Source: Clostridia bacterium (GTDB taxonomy: Bacteria > Bacillota > Clostridia > Oscillospirales > CAG-272). From it: a stretch of DNA of 26,557 bases. Below are positions 22,769 through 26,557 of this stretch, piece by piece. Positions within the stretch are counted from its first letter, which is position 1; each line of letters begins with the position of its first letter. Under the pieces are notes generated by a model. That model searched no databases and was not told the origin of the DNA. It was given only the letters and a program-made list of their open reading frames with translations. Made by a program: the position numbers and the translations under genes. The stretch lies in NCBI GenBank assembly GCA_900754175.1, contig CAAEBS010000100.1, positions 1-26,557 on the forward strand, in the 5' to 3' direction.

Positions 22769-23125
22769 ATGGAAAACCCGGTTCCCGTAGAACGCATCCG
22801 ACAAATGGACAATTATCTGAGGGGTTATCGCTTTTATTCCCGGCTTTTGAAGCTGGACCGCTATGAAAAGCAGTATTTCGGCTCCTGCGAGTGGGAGACC
22901 GAGGCGCCGGGGGAGCTTCCGCTTGCCCGGGCGAAGATGTTTGAAATCCGCCACTTTATCATGGGACTTGACAATTGCGACGAAAAGCTGTTGCTGTACT
23001 ACCACTACATAAAAGGAGAGCCGGTGGAGCGTTGCGGCGAACTTCTGGGAATTTCCCGCAGCAGCGCCTTCCGCTTGAAAAGAAAAGCGCTGTTCCTTGC
23101 CTGCACCCGAAAAGAAGAACTATAA
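22769..23125 (+). CDS. Sigma-70 region 4-like regulator, phage type
   Basis: This 118-residue protein has a C-terminal helix-turn-helix (residues ~84-107, EPVERCGELLGISRSSAFRLKRKA) like sigma-70 region 4, after a helical N-terminal part with no clear family match. The layout recalls the small ArpU/DUF1492-type activators of late genes in Gram-positive phages, though no phage structural gene is near. The ATG at 22769 has GGGAG 11 bp upstream; a TTG at 22763 in frame is an alternative. It is the second and last gene of the operon, which stops at the hairpin 23132-23163. If the switch is induced, this protein could act on promoters elsewhere. Confidence 0.75.
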   Translation: MENPVPVERIRQMDNYLRGYRFYSRLLKLDRYEKQYFGSCEWETEAPGELPLARAKMFEIRHFIMGLDNCDEKLLLYYHYIKGEPVERCGELLGISRSSAFRLKRKALFLACTRKEEL

Positions 23126-23131
23126 AAATCC

Positions 23132-23163
23132 GAGGGCTGAGTTTCTGCAGAAACTCAGCCCTC
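23132..23163. terminator. Bidirectional terminator, perfect 16-bp inverted repeat
   Basis: GAGGGCTGAGTTTCTG is followed directly by its reverse complement. A TTTG run lies on the + side and an A/T-rich flank on the other. It separates the sigma-like gene (+) from the membrane-protein gene (-). Confidence 0.85.
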
Positions 23164-23172
23164 TTTGAAAAA

Positions 23173-23700
23173 TTACAGCTTGCGGAAGCGTTCCCGCAGT
23201 CGGACGAGATAAAAGGAGATCAGTCGGGACATGGCGATGTCGTAAAGGATGAATACCGCCTCCGCCAACAGGACAAAGGCGATCACCGGCAGGGAAAAGC
23301 TCAGATCCACCGACGGAACGAACAACTTCAGAGCGAGGTACAAAAGTCCCATTGCCGCATGGAAAATAACCTCTTTCAGCGCCCACGACGGCACTCTGGG
23401 CAACCGCTCCAGCTTTTCCTTTATGATCGGGTAGTAGCCGAAAAACGCAAGGTACATCAGCGCCGGCGTCTTGGTGGGGAGCAGAACCATGGACAGGACC
23501 GAGGTCACGGCAAAGATGAGCCACGGCGACGCCCCGCCGTATTCGATCACGGCAAATACGCAGAGCAGAGAAGCGATCGCCGCCGCCGACAGGTCCATTA
23601 CCTCCACGAACGAGCCGATCAGAAGCAGAACCACTCCAAGCGCCGAAAGCATGGCGCATACCGTCATTTTTTTGATCCGGTTTCTCTCTTTTGAAGCCAT
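23173..23700 (-). CDS. Small multi-pass membrane protein
   Basis: This 175-residue protein has five or six hydrophobic helices (about residues 11-32, 36-53, 57-75, 80-95, 108-128 and 133-160) and a basic C-terminus (LRERFRKL). Size and helix pattern recall substrate-binding S components of ECF transporters, but I see no motif that names a substrate. It follows the J-domain gene by 71 bp on the same strand with no terminator between, so it may be the last gene of that operon. The ribosome site is weak. Function is unknown. Confidence 0.75.
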   Translation of the reverse strand: MASKERNRIKKMTVCAMLSALGVVLLLIGSFVEVMDLSAAAIASLLCVFAVIEYGGASPWLIFAVTSVLSMVLLPTKTPALMYLAFFGYYPIIKEKLERLPRVPSWALKEVIFHAAMGLLYLALKLFVPSVDLSFSLPVIAFVLLAEAVFILYDIAMSRLISFYLVRLRERFRKL

Positions 23701-23771
23701 TTCCGCTATCGTGCGGATCGGGGACCCGCACCCTTTCTGTCATGATAATATTGCCTGTGTCCGGACGCAGA

Positions 23772-24404
23772 TCAGCAGCAGGGGATCAGGTCACCGCCGC
23801 AACATTCACAGCAGCAGTCCGCACAGAGAAGCCCCGAGCAGATGTCGCAGGCAGAGCAACTGCTGGTGCGTTGGGTGGTCCGGTACCCGCCGCCGTAGTT
23901 CCCGGCACGGGCACGCAGGCGTTCCTGTGCCGAACGGTATTCCGGATTGTGCGGATCCATCGAGCAGGCAAGGTCGAAATAGCGCTGTGCGTCCACGAAA
24001 AATCCACGCTTGACCATTACGCACCCCATCAGGAAGTTCCATTCCGCACCCCGGTCGCCGGGATCCACCTCGTTCAGCTTTGCCTCTGCCTGTGCGTCGT
24101 TGCCGGCGTTGATGAGGCGGCGGATCTCGTTGTAGCGGGGATTTCCGGTCGAGGAGGTCCCGCCGGCGTAGGAGCCTTGGTAGGAGCCGCCGTTCTGACC
24201 GGCGTGAGCGCCCTTCTCCCGCATCTGTTTGATCTCTTCGTATGCCGCATTGACCTCTTTCATTTTTTCATTGGCGAGGTCGGCAAGGTCGCTGTCCCGG
24301 TATTTGTCCGGGTGATATTTGCGTGCAAGCTCCCGATAGGCTTTTTTTACCTCCTCATCGCTTGCATCCGGCGAAACGCCGAGTATCTTATACGGGTCAC
24401 CCAT
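23772..24404 (-). CDS. J-domain co-chaperone-like protein with TPR-like region and Cys-rich tail
   Basis: This 210-residue protein has an N-terminal J domain (residues 1-68) with the HPD motif at 31-33, which stimulates Hsp70 ATPase. A Gly/Ser-rich linker (~75-100) leads to a helical repeat like a TPR (~108-165, RLINAGNDAQAEAKLNEV and DAQRYFDLACSMDP). The last ~30 residues hold 11 cysteines, suggesting a metal site. It lacks the zinc domain and substrate domain of true DnaJ, so it is an accessory J protein. The start at 24404 has AAAGGA 10 bp upstream and lies inside the last 8 bp of the DUF5685 gene, so the two are translationally coupled. Confidence 0.9.
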   Translation of the reverse strand: MGDPYKILGVSPDASDEEVKKAYRELARKYHPDKYRDSDLADLANEKMKEVNAAYEEIKQMREKGAHAGQNGGSYQGSYAGGTSSTGNPRYNEIRRLINAGNDAQAEAKLNEVDPGDRGAEWNFLMGCVMVKRGFFVDAQRYFDLACSMDPHNPEYRSAQERLRARAGNYGGGYRTTQRTSSCSACDICSGLLCADCCCECCGGDLIPCC

Positions 24405-25302
24405 CGTTTTGTCTGTCCTTTCTTTTTTTCCTTTTCTCCGCCGACTGGTCGTGGCAAAGTATTTCTTCAATCCGCCCCGGCATACCCGAATACAGAATGT
24501 TCAGAATCAGGTTTTTTTCGGTCGGATTTTCCATATCCATCAGATCCACTGCCGCTTCCGCACCGTACAGCTCGTTTTTCAGGGCGTCGGCGATCGAAAG
24601 CTTTGCGTCTTTTTCCGGCAGGGCACCGCCGTACAGCAGTAAAAAGGGATTGTATCGCTCTTTTTTCCGGTCCTCTTCCATGTCGTCCAGCGCATCCGCA
24701 ATGTATATCCAGCGCCCCACCTGCTGTCCCAGCCGTCGGGCGATCCGCCGGTCGGACCCGTCCTCCAGCCCGAAGCCGACGATCTCCCCGAGAATGTTCC
24801 CGAAGATCTGTGCCGGGATGTCCACGCTGGCGATCTGCTTCTTTTCGGTTTCGGCAAGCTCTGTAAGTCCCGCCGCCACGGCACGATCCAGCTCCTCCAG
24901 ACCGGAGCGCAGAGCCGATTTCCGTGCGTGCGCCACGAAGGGGCGCAACAGGACGGCACGCAGGCGTTTGCCGCCCTTTTCGTCGACAAGATCGTCCCGC
25001 AGTTTATGATAGTTCAGAATGGCAGCGGCCCCGGCGCAGTAACGCAACACCGGATTATCGTTCATGGAATTCCGCTTTTTCAGCGGGTGTGCCAGACAGC
25101 GCTTCTGGGAGAAAGAGACCTCGGTCTTTTCCATTGCCAGGCGGACGAGCGCCAGGAATACAAAATCGTAGCTGAGCGCCATGCGGGAGCATTGCCCGGT
25201 GCATTTGCCCATACTGCGGCAAAGTCCGCAATAGGTGCCCCGGTAGAATTCGTGTTCTCGGACCTTCAGCTCCGGGGTATCGGTCCGGATATAGCCGAAC
25301 AC
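24397..25302 (-). CDS. DUF5685 family protein
   Basis: This 301-residue, largely helical protein belongs to DUF5685, a family without assigned function. A four-Cys cluster lies near the N-terminus (Cys25, 28, 34, 38; CGLC). Two Asp-rich motifs follow: DDLVDE at residues 103-108, and DDMEED...RYNP at 206-219, preceded by an RLGQQVGR helix. These resemble the two metal-binding motifs of squalene/phytoene synthases (see findings). The basic tail is KRKKRKDRQ. The start codon is GTG at 25302 with GAGGTGAG upstream. The gene overlaps the J-domain gene by 8 bp. The promoter is at 25353-25381. Confidence 0.88.
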   Translation of the reverse strand: MFGYIRTDTPELKVREHEFYRGTYCGLCRSMGKCTGQCSRMALSYDFVFLALVRLAMEKTEVSFSQKRCLAHPLKKRNSMNDNPVLRYCAGAAAILNYHKLRDDLVDEKGGKRLRAVLLRPFVAHARKSALRSGLEELDRAVAAGLTELAETEKKQIASVDIPAQIFGNILGEIVGFGLEDGSDRRIARRLGQQVGRWIYIADALDDMEEDRKKERYNPFLLLYGGALPEKDAKLSIADALKNELYGAEAAVDLMDMENPTEKNLILNILYSGMPGRIEEILCHDQSAEKRKKRKDRQNDG

Positions 25303-25352
25303 ACGCTCACCTCGCTCTCTGTCTTACCCTGTTTGAAAAATCATTTCATTTA

Positions 25353-25381
25353 ATCATATCGCACTTTGCCCGAAATTACAA
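25353..25381 (-). promoter_or_regulatory. Sigma-A promoter of the DUF5685/J-domain operon
   Basis: On the minus strand, TTGTAA (25376-25381) is followed by 17 bp and TATGAT (25353-25358), with a leader of about 43 nt to the GTG at 25302. Confidence 0.7.
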
Positions 25382-25444
25382 CAGGGTATTTGTAAACAAT
25401 TTCCTAAAACCGTTCATTTTTTTACTTTTCCGGGTTTTTCGTAT

Positions 25445-26155
25445 TCAGCCGGTTATCAGCAGGGCTTCCAGACAGGTCGTTCCCTCGCCGTTCCGGGTCC
25501 GGATGTAATCCTGCGCCCCGTCGGTGCCGTGCAGAATTTCCACCGTGTCGCCGTCCGCCGCCTCGTGCAGGTAAAACAGCGTCATGCCCCGCAGGGTCTC
25601 CACCTTTTGCCGGGGGAGAAAATCGCAGATCATGTCCGGATACCGGGTGTTGTTCATGTGCATATTGTAATCCAGGTCGGAATAGCGCACCGTGCGCTCC
25701 CCAAGCTTTTCCCAGTTCTCCGGAAAGCGTGCCCGTGCCGGGGTCTGCAGGACAAGCGGCGCTTCGTCCTCAAAGGCGTAGCCGCTTTCCTCGCCCCGCA
25801 CGAAACGTCGGGTGCCAAGATCCACCAGCGCCCAGGTGGTGTGTGCCGCCGCAATCACGTCCTCTCCCCGGAGGATCCGGAAGCAACGGAAAATGGAATA
25901 GCCTCTGCCGGGGCAGGTCCAGGTCTGCACCTCGATCGGCTCGTAGGTAAAGAGCGGCTTGTACAGGTCCAGCGTGATCTTGCTGAGAATAAAGGCAAGC
26001 CCCCGCTTGTCCCGCAACCCGTCCAGCGACATTCCGGCATGCATCATGTGCCGGTTGGAGGTCTCCTGCATATACACAAGGAGCCGGGAGGGGCTGACCT
26101 GCCGTCGGTAATCGGTGTCGTGCCAGGTCGTGGTATAGGATTCCGAAAAGATCAT
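25445..26155 (-). CDS. Acyl-ACP thioesterase
   Basis: This 236-residue double hot-dog enzyme releases fatty acids from acyl carrier protein. The N-terminal hot-dog has the WHDTD and SRLLVYMQETS segments. The second begins near residue 155 and carries the active-site segment DLDYNMHMNNTRY, with Asn164, His166 and Asn168/169 at the positions conserved in plant and bacterial acyl-ACP thioesterases. Length is typical for bacterial members. It is cytoplasmic, with a promoter at 26204-26232 and AAAGGCGG before the ATG at 26155. It appears to be a single-gene unit; chain-length preference cannot be read from the sequence. Confidence 0.94.
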   Translation of the reverse strand: MIFSESYTTTWHDTDYRRQVSPSRLLVYMQETSNRHMMHAGMSLDGLRDKRGLAFILSKITLDLYKPLFTYEPIEVQTWTCPGRGYSIFRCFRILRGEDVIAAAHTTWALVDLGTRRFVRGEESGYAFEDEAPLVLQTPARARFPENWEKLGERTVRYSDLDYNMHMNNTRYPDMICDFLPRQKVETLRGMTLFYLHEAADGDTVEILHGTDGAQDYIRTRNGEGTTCLEALLITG

Positions 26156-26203
26156 AAGTTCCGCCTTTCCTGCGTTTGGTGCGCATAAGGGTCAATATGC
26201 CTT

Positions 26204-26232
26204 ATTATACCAGAAAAATGTGACGTCTGCAA
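26204..26232 (-). promoter_or_regulatory. Sigma-A promoter of the acyl-ACP thioesterase gene
   Basis: On the minus strand, TTGCAG (26227-26232) is followed by 17 bp and TATAAT (26204-26209). The leader to the ATG at 26155 is about 40 nt. Confidence 0.78.
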
Positions 26233-26301
26233 GGGCTTACGGTGTTTTTTTAGGGGAAAACGGTCAAAAGGGCGGAGCGGGGCAAAAGTGGGTAAAAGCA
26301 T

Positions 26302-26348
26302 GAAAACCGCTCCGTGCGCCGTACAAAAGTATGGCAGGAGCGGTTTTC
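26302..26348. terminator. Inverted repeat between the last two genes
   Basis: GAAAACCGCTCC and GGAGCGGTTTTC form perfect 12-bp arms around a 23-nt loop, flanked by A and T runs. It probably terminates the partial minus-strand gene that enters from the right. A second, 16-bp palindrome lies at 26387-26402. Confidence 0.55.
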
Positions 26349-26408
26349 GGCACCGGAAAAAGTGAAAATTTTATTATGAGGAAATCCGTCGGGATCCCGA
26401 CGTTGCCT

Positions 26409-26557
26409 TTATGCCGTCACATTCCGATGGGGAAGAGGGTCTTCCGGCTGGCGGGCGGAGGTGCCTGCGGCGGGATGAGCGCCCGTGGCGCTTTCCGCAG
26501 TGGGAGTGGAGGAAACGCCGGACGCCGCCGGTGTATTTCCGGTGGAAGCAACCGCCC
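26409..26557 (-). CDS. 3' end of a Pro/Thr/Ala-rich protein (partial)
   Basis: The minus strand is open from the window edge to a TAA at 26409-26411. It gives 48 residues rich in Ala, Thr, Ser, Gly and Pro, ending in HRNVTA. This looks like a disordered C-terminal tail; the rest of the gene is outside the window, so no function can be given. A + strand frame is also open here, but its composition (Arg/Gly-rich) is less protein-like. Hairpins downstream on the minus strand support the chosen direction. Confidence 0.45.
   Translation of the reverse strand, partial: AVASTGNTPAASGVSSTPTAESATGAHPAAGTSARQPEDPLPHRNVTA

Noticed and set aside
22533..22790. An 85-codon frame overlapping the Cys-rich gene in another frame
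   Set aside because: The frame used at 22531 has the properly spaced AAAGGAGG and a patterned set of cysteines; the alternative is Arg-rich and runs into the sigma-like gene.
25382..25444. A terminator after the acyl-ACP thioesterase gene
   Set aside because: Only a 6-bp AAAACC/GGTTTT pairing with a 20-nt loop can be drawn, which is too weak to call.
26376..26557. A + strand frame open to the window edge
   Set aside because: The ATG lacks a ribosome site, the translation is Arg/Gly-rich, and the palindrome 26387-26402 would fall inside it. The minus-strand frame is more protein-like, but the choice is not certain.

Overview
The window looks like chromosomal DNA of a GC-rich anaerobic member of the Clostridia, probably a gut Oscillospirales-type bacterium. 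The evidence is the anaerobic ribonucleotide reductase pair NrdD/NrdG, several families seen mainly in Clostridia (zinc-ribbon DUF6320, DUF5685, a Cthe_2159-type carbohydrate-binding lipoprotein, Amidase_6), Gram-positive Shine-Dalgarno sequences, and many sigma-A promoters with 17-bp spacers. No rRNA, tRNA, CRISPR array or transposase is visible. Taxonomy is an inference from gene content only.

Layout. Positions 42-2999 (+) hold a two-gene unit: an alpha/beta hydrolase fused to a condensation-type acyltransferase, then a zinc-ribbon membrane protein. Positions 3056-6485 (-) hold a YhaO/YhaN (SbcD/SbcC-like) nuclease-ATPase pair. Positions 6559-7896 (-) are an AT-rich accessory patch of two tandem promoter-gene-terminator units. 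Their flanks are alike but their cargo is unrelated (a SAM methyltransferase and a DUF4177 protein). Positions 7918-11063 (-) are the nucleotide operon nrdD-nrdG-dut, whose promoter carries two NrdR-type boxes. A lipoprotein (+) and an amidase-domain protein (-) converge and overlap at about 12.2 kb.

Positions 12899-18702 (-) carry nagA, a membrane protein, metG, gpsA and a TatD hydrolase in transcription order. A glycerophosphodiesterase (+, 18942-19667) converges on an ABC-F ATPase (-), which lies behind a LexA-like self-cleaving repressor (21729-22331). Right of the repressor are two small phage-like genes on the + strand, encoding a Cys-rich protein and a sigma-region-4-like protein. Then come a membrane protein, a J-domain protein and a DUF5685 protein (23173-25302, -), an acyl-ACP thioesterase (-), and the 3' end of a Pro/Thr/Ala-rich protein at the window edge.

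Most of the window is housekeeping: nucleotide, tRNA-charging, phospholipid and amino-sugar metabolism. Three places look most worth follow-up. The first is the repressor switch at 22.36-22.48 kb, where two perfect-consensus promoters face each other with almost coincident start sites and paired operators. The second is the tandem cassette pair at 6.56-7.90 kb. The third is DUF5685, whose two Asp-rich motifs resemble those of squalene/phytoene synthases.
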